Assembly: GCA_029582265.1 (NCBI GenBank)
Contig: CM055821.1
Coordinates: forward strand, 48,229,473 to 48,293,472
Length of the DNA: 64,000 nucleotides
Direction of reading: 5' to 3'
Source: Zoroaster sp. YZ-2022
Taxonomy: Eukaryota > Echinodermata > Asteroidea > Forcipulatida > Zoroasteridae
The notes under the pieces were generated by a model. The model was given only the letters and a program-made list of their open reading frames with translations. It had not been told where the DNA came from and did not search any database. The position numbers and the translations under genes were made by a program. How positions within the stretch are numbered: position 1 is the first letter of the stretch; each line of letters begins with the position of its first letter. Below, one piece after another: positions 57,101 through 64,000 of this stretch.

Positions 57101-58598
57101 AAAGCCTGTATACAAAAGGAGCATATTTCTGCATAAATAGGTGATAATTGGACGATGTACAGCAATATTGCTTAGCCTTCTGTAAATGCTGATTCATTGT
57201 TGAGTGGTCGCGTGTATTATGTGGCACGTGTATTTCTGTAAATACTTTATACACTGTATAAGCATATGTACAACTTTGTGGAGTCGATAAGTCAATTGTC
57301 AAATGATAACCTTCGAAAAATACTTGACTTAGCGTCCCATGAGCCCATGATTTCCACCGACTGTTATATTTTATTTTGATTTTTCTTAGGCTGAAGACAG
57401 AAGTCAAGTCTGTTTTTGGAGATAAGGAGAATTTGGAGTATACTGACGTCGTCAAACTGGATTATATGATGGAGGTAGGAATACATGGTTTCTGATTTAA
57501 ACCATCCATCAAAACTTTGTTAATAGACTGATTCAGCTTGACCAGCAAACAGCTGGACCATGCAAAAGAGTTAGTCTCTGCCTTTCAATGACGTATTTTG
57601 CTACTTAGGTCAAGCGCTTTGTAATGCTCGTGGTAGTCATCTATGCCAAGAATTGGTTCGGCTGGTCAGTCTAATGGTCAATAGGCTACTGATCCAGTAT
57701 TGGTTCATCAAAAAGGACGGATTGCTAACAAACATATGCTCGTAAAACAAACATATAAAAGCAAAATGTTCCTGATCCTGATAGCTTTGTGTACATTTAA
57801 CTCTCTGAAGGTTTTGAAGGAAGCACTTCGGCTCTGGCCCCCTGTGACAGGAACCTATAGGGAGATGGCTCATGACGTCACGGTCAAAGGTTATAAAATA
57901 CCCAAAGGAACAGTAGTTATGGTGAGTTGACAAAAAAATAAATGATTAGTAATTAGATTTGGTTTGATTTATGAAAGAAGATCAGGAAAATCATGTTATT
58001 TTTTCTGGTTGTTTTGGTTGAATGCAGGTGAATACTTTTGTCATGGCGAGGATGGAGGAATATTTCCATGATCCATTACAGTTTGATCCAAATCGCTTCA
58101 AGACTAGTGATGACAAGTAAGTTATCCTAACATGTACCCCTTCACAATAAGTTGTTTCACCACTATATCCGGTTGACAACAAAACATGATTGGAAATATA
58201 GTTGGCACTATTTTAATTATTACTCTTTTGTTAATGTATCTTTTAGACCACAGTACGCCTACTTCCCGTTTTCACTGGGTAGCCGTAATTGCATTGGTCA
58301 ACAGTTTGCAATGGTGAGTACAGTTTGACTTACATATACAGTTATTAATAGTCCTAGGTGCATATTGCATAAAGCAAATTATGACAGAGTCATAGAAATA
58401 TTTATGAACGTTTTTCCAAGAATGAATAACTTCATATGAGTTCCTCTCTCTTCCCAGATCGAAAGTCGTGTTCTCTTGGCCAAACTGATCCAAAGATTCG
58501 ATTTTGAACTTGTACCTGGACAGGGTCACGATGTGCTGGACGAATTTACCCTTAAACCAATGGGTCGGTGCAAAAACTATATCAGGCCAGTGGAGTAA
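40282..58598 (+). CDS. CYP46A1: Cytochrome P450, cholesterol 24-hydroxylase-like
   Basis: ER membrane mono-oxygenase; the vertebrate enzyme makes 24S-hydroxycholesterol. Thirteen exons: 40282-40415, 45935-46012, 48582-48663, 49717-49877, 51017-51155, 52084-52197, 52565-52799, 56851-56923, 57390-57474, 57811-57921, 58028-58116, 58247-58313, 58458-58598. Every junction is GT/AG and in phase; 502 codons, human CYP46A1 about 500. Domains: N-terminal membrane anchor (MDAYTLSMLFLLLIICVGL), hinge YAHIPSPPRQS, I-helix AGQET at 314-318, K-helix ExxR Glu371-Arg374 in KEALRLWPP, haem motif FSLGSRNCIG with ligand Cys449. Family matches: GPVFHVF, NIKFLREMGRQ, VPKDILTYILKA, VMARMEEYFHDPLQFDPNRF. Intron 1 holds a 4.2-kb TIR element, intron 7 a LINE inside a 36-bp array. 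Exon 6 donor is duplicated. Substrate in this animal is inferred from family, not proved. Confidence 0.93.
40639..40894. repeat. Foldback element, 256 bp, CYP46A1 intron 1
   Basis: Ends GTAAGACTAATTGCGGTGAC and the inverse CACCGCAATTAGTCTTAC; next inward GGAATCTCAATTGAG pairs with CTCAATTGAGATTCC, and TTAGTTCTGAAAAGAAC with its inverse. The centre carries the 31-nt hammerhead-like motif. Confidence 0.88.
40776..40806 (+). ncRNA. Hammerhead-like 31-nt hairpin motif (reference copy)
   Basis: CTGAGGA, C, stem GATCAG, loop AGCATA, stem CTGATC, GAAAC. Copies at 16898-16928, 16503-16533 (minus), 18862-18892 and 43714-43744 (minus) all have the same 31-nt length. Variation is confined to the N of CTGANGA (C, A, G), the next base (A/C), the loop, and the stem, where GATCAG/CTGATC becomes GATTAG/CTAATC (paired change) or ends in a G-T wobble. 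CUGANGA and GAAA around a stem are the conserved core of hammerhead ribozymes, and Penelope-like retroelements are known to carry such motifs. Caution: one extra base separates CTGANGA from the stem, and stems I and III are not established. Confidence 0.45.
41375..41637. repeat. Subterminal 21-23 bp tandem repeat, left arm
   Basis: Unit GTCGCGTCGCACTAGAAGTG with T or TT spacer, about 11-12 copies, occasional CATTAG variants. Direct repeats without unique spacers. Confidence 0.95.
42883..43975 (+). pseudogene. L2-like LINE 3' part
   Basis: Post-RT region: ARNLGVIFDSTMTLKPHISN, RKYLNKSAAEQIIYAFVTSR, LLYGLPQNQISHLQHIQNTA, then after one frameshift ILKELHWLPVSQRIVFKLML, APIYISELLKVYTPSRNLRS and WGDRSFSVAALRLWNHLPTK, an L2/CR1-clade signature. 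The 3' end reads GCGCCTTGAGCGCCCAGCAG, then a (TTA)n tail. A foldback element (43660-43816) is inserted in its 3' UTR. Confidence 0.9.
43660..43816 (-). repeat. Foldback-family fragment in the LINE 3' UTR
   Basis: Begins GTAAGACTAATTGCGGTGAC like 40639, then jumps to the inverted centre (31-nt motif on the minus strand at 43714-43744) and ends CCCATGAATGGATGCTGG. It lacks the second terminal arm, consistent with an internal deletion or one-ended insertion. Confidence 0.85.
45288..45440. repeat. Subterminal tandem repeat, right arm
   Basis: CACTTCTAGTGCGACGCGAC units, about 7 copies, inverse of the array at 41375-41637. Confidence 0.95.
46013..47024. other. CYP46A1 intron 2, AT-rich
   Basis: No exon seen. 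46865-46910 carries ACTAGATATAAG followed by TTTTTGT and CAAGGTGTTCGG, resembling both the 330-bp satellite (ACTAGATATAAGTGTTTGTT) and the hairpin repeats at 48165, so it may be the 5' edge of a Helitron-like element extending to about 48325. Confidence 0.4.
47025..47975. repeat. About 150-bp tandem repeat x 7
   Basis: Units carry CTTTGACTTCCGGTTTGGAC, AGGAAGTAAGGTCAAATTGG, CAATTAACGATCTGTACAAT and CTTGTGGTTGTTGAGATATG; spacing 141-153 bp. Where the unit is 153 bp, a minus-strand frame stays open across four copies (47356-47973) and yields a repeat with LTLLPVQTGSQSL, a by-product of the period. A related unit appears at 13672-13712. Confidence 0.93.
48074..48137. repeat. (GAA)n microsatellite, about 21 units
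   Basis: Pure AAG/GAA run, purine on the plus strand, in CYP46A1 intron 2. Confidence 0.98.
48165..48325. repeat. Hairpin-bearing tandem repeat x 3
   Basis: Each unit has ACCGAACAAAAACAA followed by hairpin AGGTGTTTCGGGcatatACCCGAACACCT (stem in two halves of about 11 nt) and A-rich spacer. The last unit ends CACCTAAT, where CTAAT fits the CTRRT end of Helitrons next to a 3' hairpin. Assignment is inference. Confidence 0.75.
48876..48946. repeat. 14-bp minisatellite x 5
   Basis: CACAGACTCTGCGT repeated five times, abutting the start of the SINE at 48945. Confidence 0.95.
48945..49590. mobile_element. Composite of three tRNA-Leu SINE pieces
   Basis: Piece 1 (48945-49087, plus): tRNA-Leu-like head with A box TGGCCGAGCGGTC, CTCAAGTT anticodon region and B box GGTTCGAATCC. 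Piece 2 (49088-49390, minus): nearly full SINE whose head is cut at the B box. Piece 3 (49391-49590, plus): the 3' half through GGTGGATACGTGCGC to a TTA tail. Pieces 2 and 3 form an inverted repeat. In CYP46A1 intron 3. Confidence 0.9.
50375..50545 (+). mobile_element. Second tRNA-derived SINE family
   Basis: A box-like GGTGGTCGAGAGGTTAAG (50385-50402) and B box GGTTTCGAATC (50432-50442), spaced as in a tRNA; then a 45-bp duplication of CAGTGCTTTACATACGTCGG and GTGTAAGGCC. It cannot be a working tRNA gene because the acceptor arms do not pair. Confidence 0.7.
50545..50900 (-). repeat. Dispersed repeat copy, inverted
   Basis: TTTCTGGTCATCGGTCAGC, AGAGAGGCCTCA and ACCCCTATGTGAAAAAGTCG match 39120-39500 in inverse. 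GGGCAAAATCAAATCAAA near 50880 also occurs near 50259, a possible flanking duplication. Confidence 0.7.
52165..52242 (+). repeat. 39-bp duplication copying the CYP46A1 exon 6 donor
   Basis: Two copies of AAGTGCCACTGTGAGTAACC CAATGCTAGAG GTAGGT, the second differing only at its first base. Exon ends at 52197 or 52236 both have GAG/GTAGGTATA and the same phase, so the second choice would add 13 residues (VGISATVSNPMLE). Confidence 0.95.
53040..53478. repeat. 36-bp tandem array, block 1
   Basis: About 13 units of TGTCTGCAGAGCTCTCACTA then AACGTGCACGTTGTTC; some are 30 bp, lacking GTTGTT. The 3n length keeps frames open on both strands (202-codon frame minus, 165-codon frame plus), which I treat as by-products. 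In CYP46A1 intron 7. Confidence 0.95.
53488..53632. repeat. CCTTGGCCTTGAGG-type repeat, block 1
   Basis: Imperfect tandem of AAGCCTTGGCCTTGAGGGTC and GCCTTAAGGC. The same repeat resumes at 55960-56095. Confidence 0.85.
53985..55725 (-). pseudogene. LINE remnant (Jockey/CR1-like), in CYP46A1 intron 7
   Basis: Minus strand, in order: PKIWRHAKVMGILKPDKAAE, SYRPIKSLLCIIYKVMERLI, AVLVDLSAAYDTVWHKGL (RT), IPQGSVLAP, YTDDIALL (active site with Thr for Ala), EYCAPVWARSTHTSKIDVAL, and the Cys/His tail LSDNAKCTCGHDDKTVHHIV. Stops and at least three frameshifts. It sits between the two halves of the 36-bp/CCTTGG compound array. Confidence 0.9.
55960..56095. repeat. CCTTGGCCTTGAGG-type repeat, block 2
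   Basis: 21-bp units AAGCCTTGGCCTTGAGGGTC, about five copies, adjoining the 36-bp array. Confidence 0.9.
56100..56315. repeat. 36-bp tandem array, block 2
   Basis: Six units of the 53040 repeat (CTGCAGAGCTCTCACTAAAC, GTGCACGTTGTTCTGT), same orientation. Confidence 0.95.
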
Positions 58599-58903
58599 AG
58601 AAATCAAACCCACCATACAATCCGCGTGCCAAATCAAAAACGGTATAGACTTATTTGAGATATGGGTAATATTCATTTCATTTAATTTTATGACATTTAT
58701 TTCCATTTCAACAATAATTTAGGGGCTACAATGTTAACACTACAATGTTAACAATAAATGAACAGTTTCAGAGAACAGTGAAAATGTGGAAGCATAACCA
58801 AAAAAGCTAAAGCTTGTGGTAGGATTGCCCGGACACATAAGACATTACAAAGGCTAATAGTTAAACAATTAAAAAGTAGTGAAACAATTAAACAGTAGAC
58901 CCT

Positions 58904-59274
58904 ATAATAATAATAATAATAATGTGTGGACTTATATAGCGCACGTATCCACCAACTAAGTGGTGCTCAAGGCGCATTATATCATTACCCCTGCTCATAA
59001 GGCTTATAATGCTCATAAATCATTCCTGAAACCATCTCAGCTCCCTGGGGAGTATACAGCTCAATTGCTGCCATTACAGCGCATATAGGGCTAATCAACC
59101 AAATCTGCCCTCACAGGTACCCATGTAACCCCTGGGTGGAGAGAAGCAATTATGGTTAAGTGTCTTACTTAAGTGTCTTACACAAGTGTCACGGCCGGGA
59201 TTCGAACCCACATTCTGCTGCTAACACCAGAACTTAAGTCCGGTAAGCTAGACCGCTCGGCCACGACACTCCAC
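58904..59274 (-). mobile_element. tRNA-Leu-derived SINE, full length
   Basis: On the minus strand: GTGTCGTGGCCGAGCGGTCT, TTCTGGTGTTAGCAGCAGAA (variable arm region), GGGTTCGAATCCCGGCC, core GTATACTCCCCAGGGAGC, and 3' tail TGGTGGATACGTGCGC then (ATT)n. Not a tRNA gene: no acceptor closing and a long downstream body. An internal AAGTGTCTTAC duplication near 59160. Confidence 0.93.
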
Positions 59275-59454
59275 AATGTCATGTGAATACAGTAGAAATA
59301 CTTAACAATTAATATAATAGAGAATTAGTATAATAGACATAACTGCAAGCGTTGAGTTTAATATTTAAGATGAAGTAAACACAAGTAAATAAAAGAATAA
59401 AGTAAAAAAAAACATAGATTAAAGTGTATGTTGAATAATATATAATGTCAGACT

Positions 59455-60480
59455 ACGCTGAAATGAACATAGGTTCTTACAAGAGATGATATTAGAGGAG
59501 AGATTATTCCAGTTCCAGGGCCCCGACCACATGATATTGTTAGAAAGTGGATGTTCTATGTTAAGGAAAACTTTAAGGAAAAGTGATGAAGATCTGGGTC
59601 TGATAGTTTTGAAAATTACAATGAACTTTAAGTTAGCAAGGTGAGGAGGGAGTTGTTTGGTGGACTACTTGTACATAGGCTAAGTTTGTTTTGCTGGTAA
59701 CAATTAATTTCATGAATATGTAACAATTTGAATTGTTTAAACAAAGGTGTAGTGTGAGCTCTAATATGACATTTAGCCATGGTACGAATTGCTTTTTTCT
59801 GCCAAATTGTCATTAAGTTAATGGAAGAAGTATTCCCCAAACAATATTACAATAAGACAGATAAGGTAGTATAAGTGAGCAATAAAGTGTACGCAACACC
59901 TCGTCAGGAAAACAGATTTAAGCCGGGAAATAATTCCAAATGATTTGGACATTTTTTCCAAGTGAAGTGGCTGTCAATGAAAACACCAAGGAATTTTGAG
60001 AAATCAACTTTCGGGATCTTTTGATTGGAAATTGTAATTTTTAGATTATGAACATCACATTTTTGTTTTTGTTACAAAAGATCATGTAGTTGCATTTCTA
60101 GAGGTTTAACAATAATCCAATAGCATTAATTAAACCAGTCACAAACATTTGCCAATAGCGTAGTTGAATAAAGAGGACAGGTCCTTACAGCACACAATAC
60201 TAGTGTCATCAGCATAAAGAATAAAAAAATGATGGGAGCATTAGTATATGTCATTGATATACATAATTTAAAAAATGGATCCTAACAGTGATCCTTGTGA
60301 GACACCACATGATATTTTAGAAAGATCAGAAGTAGCGTTCATGTCATGTTGCTATACCTTGAATACCATTATGTTCTAATTTGTTTATAATAAAATGTTA
60401 TGATTAATTGTATCGAAAGCTTTAGTCTGTGAAAATACCCATGGTGTAATAATTATTTTCGAAACCGTTGATGATATTAT
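59455..60480 (-). pseudogene. Jockey/CR1-like LINE remnant
   Basis: TKAFDTINHNILL (RT block 4 type) near 60400 and, after many stops, WQKKAIRTMAKCHIRAHTTP with LFKQFKLLHIHEIN at 59640-59830, the region found near the C terminus of these elements. Heavily decayed; lies downstream of CYP46A1. Confidence 0.85.
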
Positions 60481-60596
60481 TAGCAATGTCAATGAAGCAA
60501 ATTTTTCTTTAACCTTTCGTATTCTTATAAGGTCTATTATAAGTAGGTTTTGAAGCGTTTTAATTGCATGGTAGAAGTAGAGTAGGACGGTAAGGT

Positions 60597-60755
60597 TTGC
60601 GGTAGCACCATGTAACAGTGGTTGGTTCTGAGAAGAAACGGTGGTGAGATAACTCGATATTTCGATCAGTATACTCTGATCGTATTCAGGGTTATACTGA
60701 TCGAAATGTCGAGTCATCTCACTACCGGTTCTTCTCGACAGAACCACAAATCTTG
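60597..60755. repeat. Foldback-family fragment
   Basis: GGTTTGCGGTAGCACCATGT, TTTCGATCAGTATACTCTGATCG (split here as TTTCGATCAG / CTGATCG) and the mirrored ACTGATCGAAATGTCGAGT. The CTGANGA block is CTGAATA, so the motif is broken in this copy. Confidence 0.75.
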
Positions 60756-61437
60756 AGAAAGGAAAATATTACCTCACCGATGCTCAGTTTAGGGAGATCC
60801 TGGCTCTGAGAACATTTTGAATTTTGTATGCGAATATTTTGTGATTTTGGGGGAACATTTTGGAATATTTTAAACGGTATAATTTTCAGGGATGCTTTAT
60901 TGTATCTTTCCAATCATATAGGCCTACACATACATCTTGTTCTGTGAAATACAGGCAGTCAGTATCACCAAATCGTGTCTAATAGATACGCTGTGTATCT
61001 TTACAACACTCAGAATTAAGCTCACGTTTTGTAAACTGTTTCAAGTGACCGTAAAAAATTTTACATTCTTAGTCTGTCAACTAAATTAGAGAAAATTCAA
61101 GAATGTAATAACCCGTAGGTTGTAAAAGAAAAAATAAATAGAAGGAAAAAATATCACTTTGCGTAACATTTTAAATTTTGTATTTCTCAATCCTTTTTAA
61201 ATATTAAGTATTAAGCAACTTTTATATTTAAATGCTTGTATATAGTGCATTGTGATATCGAAAAGTTAATGTTAATGAAGGGTTTCTACATGAAGAATGT
61301 TTCTATTTCTCGTTGTATTGGGGCTTCCACCACTTTATCATCATTACTGCTCTTCGATAATGTTAGGTCTGTATTAATGAATGTTCAACGTTGTGACAAA
61401 TTGAAATAAAGATTAAATTGAATTGAACTGAAATACA

Positions 61438-61790
61438 TAATAATAATAATAATAATGTGTGGACTTATATAGCGCACGTATCCACCAACTGAGTGGTGCT
61501 CAAGGCGCATATTATTACCCCTGCTCATAAGGCTCATAAATCATTCCTGAAACCATCTCAGCTCCCTGGGGAGTATACAGCTCAATTGCTGCCATTACAG
61601 CGCATATAGGGCTGATCAACCAACTCTGCCCTCACAGGTGCCCATTTAACCCCTGGGTGGAGAGAAGCAATTATGGTTAAGTGTCTTGCTCAAGGACACA
61701 AGTGTCACGGCCGGGATTCGAACCCACATTCTGCTGCTAACACCAGAACTTGAGTCCGGTAAGCTAGACCGCTCGGCCACGACACTCCAC
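61438..61790 (-). mobile_element. tRNA-Leu-derived SINE, full length
   Basis: Same structure as 58904-59274 with CTCAAGTT anticodon region and GGGTTCGAATCCCGGCC; few differences between the copies, so a young family. Confidence 0.94.
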
Positions 61791-63043
61791 ATAGCAGTTT
61801 GTGACTGCTATGTTTAAGTAATTAAATTTAAAATTCACATCAAAATATAAAGAAACATAACCTATCTTTTGATATATACAATGTACATATATCTATAACT
61901 GCCCACTGCAGACACTCTACAAAATAAACATACATAGATTAAATTCTAAGGATCTCTGCCTTTGGTGACACATCATTAAAAGTTTATTTTCATTTTAGTC
62001 TCGTTTTCATATGATTTTGCATTGGTGGATTGGTGAATTTGTAAGGTATTTCTCATGATAATGCAATCATTTCAGCCAGCTACAGATAACATACACATAT
62101 TCAGTGCATGACAGTAATGGTATAAATGTGTTATAACATAAAATCCAGACTGTTCCATTCAACAGGTAAAATCAGAATAAAGTTAAAGTCCAGATTTGGA
62201 GTGATAATTTCCATTGTATGGATTATGGCAATACATATTTATTTGATGTAATAAACATTTTTGTTATCCCCACAGCACACCTAAAAATGCACTTTTGTTA
62301 TGTTTTTCATGAGCCTATAATGTACACTATATACAGTACATATTTGACCCCATTGTGAAACATTTCCTGCCTGAACTGACCGCAACATTCTCTGACCCTT
62401 TAAGATCATTTTCAGGTCAGGTCAGGCATTAATGATTGTGTTCATACACGATAGCAATGGTTTACATCGTATTCAAATAACTGTAAATATGTACTATGTA
62501 CATAATTAGCTTAAAAAAACAAAGCCAAAAAAAAAAAGTGAGTGTATCTTTAAGCAAGTATAATGCAAGGTAATATTAACTCATTAAGAAACCTGCTCAA
62601 ATCATCAAACATCAAACAGTATAACTACAAGTGTTCTTATGTTTAGATACTATATAACATATGTGTGTATTCCACCAATAATCATTAACTTCTTGTTTAA
62701 AACCTTAACTTTCAAATAAATTCATAAATTTACCTTATCTAAGTCAAGACTTCTATAAGTGCAACCACTAAATAGAGGCTTACTTGTATATTAGCTTAAT
62801 TCATTCAGAATTAACCAAATTGAAACCTCACATAATCTTTCGTTGGATCTCATTCAACAGTTATATGTTCTCATTGGTGGATCTGCTGGGGAAGGGGGGG
62901 GGGTGCTTCCCCTTTTTCAACACCCTAGATCCACCCCTGTATGTAATATTATATAAGCAGCATTTCCCTCTTATTATCACAACGAAAAGGATCAGAAGAA
63001 TAGGCTTTGAGAATATTTCTTTTTCAAGACAAACATCTTGACA
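61791..63043. other. AT-rich non-coding, probable BBS1 3' flank
   Basis: No ORF or repeat of note. It includes a poly-G run (62895-62904) within a C-poor context. The 3' UTR of the BBS1-like gene should lie in the right part. Confidence 0.4.
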
Positions 63044-63217
63044 TTAGACAACCACCATTGTTTCACTGACAGGCATATTAATAATAGCTGTGATAATAGG
63101 TATGCTTCTTCCTTCTTTCAAGACAAACACCTTGATGACATCGGAGATTCCTTTGTCGCTCAGACATTCAACTAATGTTTCAAAGGAGTAGTTAAGTCCT
63201 GGTACCAGCATGGGAAC
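63044..63217 (-). CDS. BBS1: BBS1-like protein, last coding exon (partial gene)
   Basis: BBS1 is a beta-propeller subunit of the BBSome, which moves membrane cargo through cilia. Only the C-terminal 57 residues are in the window. The exon follows CCTAATTGCAG and opens in phase 0 with [20 protein letters not shown], continues [18 protein letters not shown] and ends [12 protein letters not shown] before TAA. The motifs LVPGLNY-xxETxVE-LS-KGISD-IKV-VL-EG-S and NMP-SE match the C terminus of vertebrate BBS1 as I know it (full length about 590 residues). The rest must lie beyond 64000 on the minus strand. It converges tail to tail with CYP46A1. Identity is from recall of one short region. Confidence 0.82.
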   Translation of the reverse strand, partial: VPMLVPGLNYSFETLVECLSDKGISDVIKVFVLKEGRSIPIITAIINMPVSETMVVV

Positions 63218-63519
63218 CTGCAATTAGGATAAATAACACATGTGTTTATTAAAGGCTGGTGTATCATAATAATTCAATATTAATGTATAGAAGACAGGGC
63301 AATTTTTCACGCCTTTCCCGCCACCTAAAAATGTCTACGCACAGGTATTCGTAAATCCATGATTATCATGTGGCAGTGCAGAATGACTTGTATACGGCTG
63401 TTGGATGTACAAGAAACAGCAGCCGATAACGTCATTCCATTACGCAAATAAAACATGTGCCCGATACTGCCACATAAAAAAGTGCATACGCAGGCCACGT
63501 CAGGAAACACAGGCAGACA

Positions 63520-64000
63520 GCTTAGGTTCTGGTATTAAACCTAACATGGGTGTCAGACATTTCCTTTGCGAAGGAGTGGGTAGGGGGTCAGTATCACATT
63601 CTATATTGTGACCAGTGTTACTAAGTTGTCTAAGGGCCTCGGCTATGTAGTCATCTCTGTTCATGACCACAACAGCAGACCCTTTGTCAGCCCATTTGAT
63701 GACAAGGTTGGTGGCTTGGCGGATTTCACGGATGGCGTCCCATTCCACACGGGAAAGGTTGCTGGCTCATCTGGTGGGAAGTTCCCTGTGAACCTCAGAA
63801 TTGACTGAGTTGATGTAATTATGAAGGGCTACATCCCGATTCTTAGGAGGTTGCGGCTGGGGGCCTGTCATCTGGGGCCCTGTCGTCTGTGGAGGGCTCA
63901 ATGTGAAAGAATTCACGGAGTCGTAGTCTGTGGTTAATGTGGACCATGTCCTGTTGGAGGGAGAGTTGATTGGGCTCTTTGGGTGTGGGGCAAAACTTAA
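63520..64000 (-). pseudogene. Penelope-like retroelement, N-terminal fragment
   Basis: Minus strand: FCPTPKEPNQLSLQQDM and RLRLREFFHIEP (63860-64000), then after a stop NLVIKWADKGSAVVVMNRDD and YIAEALRQLSNTGHNIECDT (63560-63700), the segment before the reverse transcriptase core in Penelope-like elements. It breaks off at about 63520 near TGACGTGG, so RT core and GIY-YIG nuclease are missing. The 5' part runs off the window. Likely within a BBS1 intron. Confidence 0.87.

Noticed and set aside
63608..63808. 66-codon plus-strand ORF
   Set aside because: Antisense shadow of the Penelope-like fragment.

Overview
This is eukaryotic, intron-rich, AT-rich animal DNA, about two thirds of it interspersed or tandem repeats. 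The mix of a tRNA-Leu-derived SINE, CR1/L2/Jockey-like LINEs, a Penelope-like element, Tc1/mariner and THAP/TTAA DNA transposons, plus one-to-one relatives of vertebrate genes with 5-13 exons, suggests a marine invertebrate, perhaps an invertebrate deuterostome. The species cannot be fixed from the sequence alone.

Four host genes can be reconstructed exon by exon from splice sites and family knowledge. (1) HHAT, Hedgehog acyltransferase, minus strand, 14683-24442, 12 coding exons, 604 codons, catalytic Asp442/His482. (2) BLOC1S3, a BLOC-1 subunit, plus strand, 26044-27884, 3 exons, 240 codons, divergent from HHAT. (3) CYP46A1-like cytochrome P450 (cholesterol 24-hydroxylase family), plus strand, 40282-58598, 13 exons, 502 codons, haem Cys449. 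(4) The last coding exon of a BBS1-like gene, minus strand, 63044-63217; the rest lies beyond the window. An orphan exon-like ORF at 37673-37768 is unassigned.

Layout: 1-8.2 kb, mostly unannotatable AT-rich DNA with a Tc1 remnant and two hairpins. 8.2-12.6 kb, a MITE and a 330-bp satellite split by an apparently intact 1731-bp DD41D mariner. 13-14.4 kb, a MITE and a Helitron-like minisatellite remnant. 14.7-24.4 kb, HHAT, with a 0.9-kb palindrome, MITE, SINE and a THAP/TTAA element in its introns. 26-28 kb, BLOC1S3. 29-39 kb, transposon graveyard including a three-level nested insertion (MITE in LINE in LINE). 40.3-58.6 kb, CYP46A1, whose introns hold a 4.2-kb long-TIR element, minisatellites, SINEs and a LINE that splits a compound 36-bp array. 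58.9-63 kb, SINEs and LINE remnants. 63.5-64 kb, a decayed Penelope-like element, probably inside a BBS1 intron.

The points most worth a second look are: two unrelated genes (HHAT exon 6, CYP46A1 exon 6) in which a short in-frame tandem duplication copies the exon end together with its 5' splice site, creating ladders of alternative donors (+11 or +13 residues per step); the intact mariner; and a family of foldback repeats carrying a fixed-length 31-nt CTGANGA...GAAAC hairpin with a covarying stem that resembles a hammerhead ribozyme core. HHAT, CYP46A1 and BBS1 all touch Hedgehog/sterol/cilium biology, but shared function from this linkage is only speculation.
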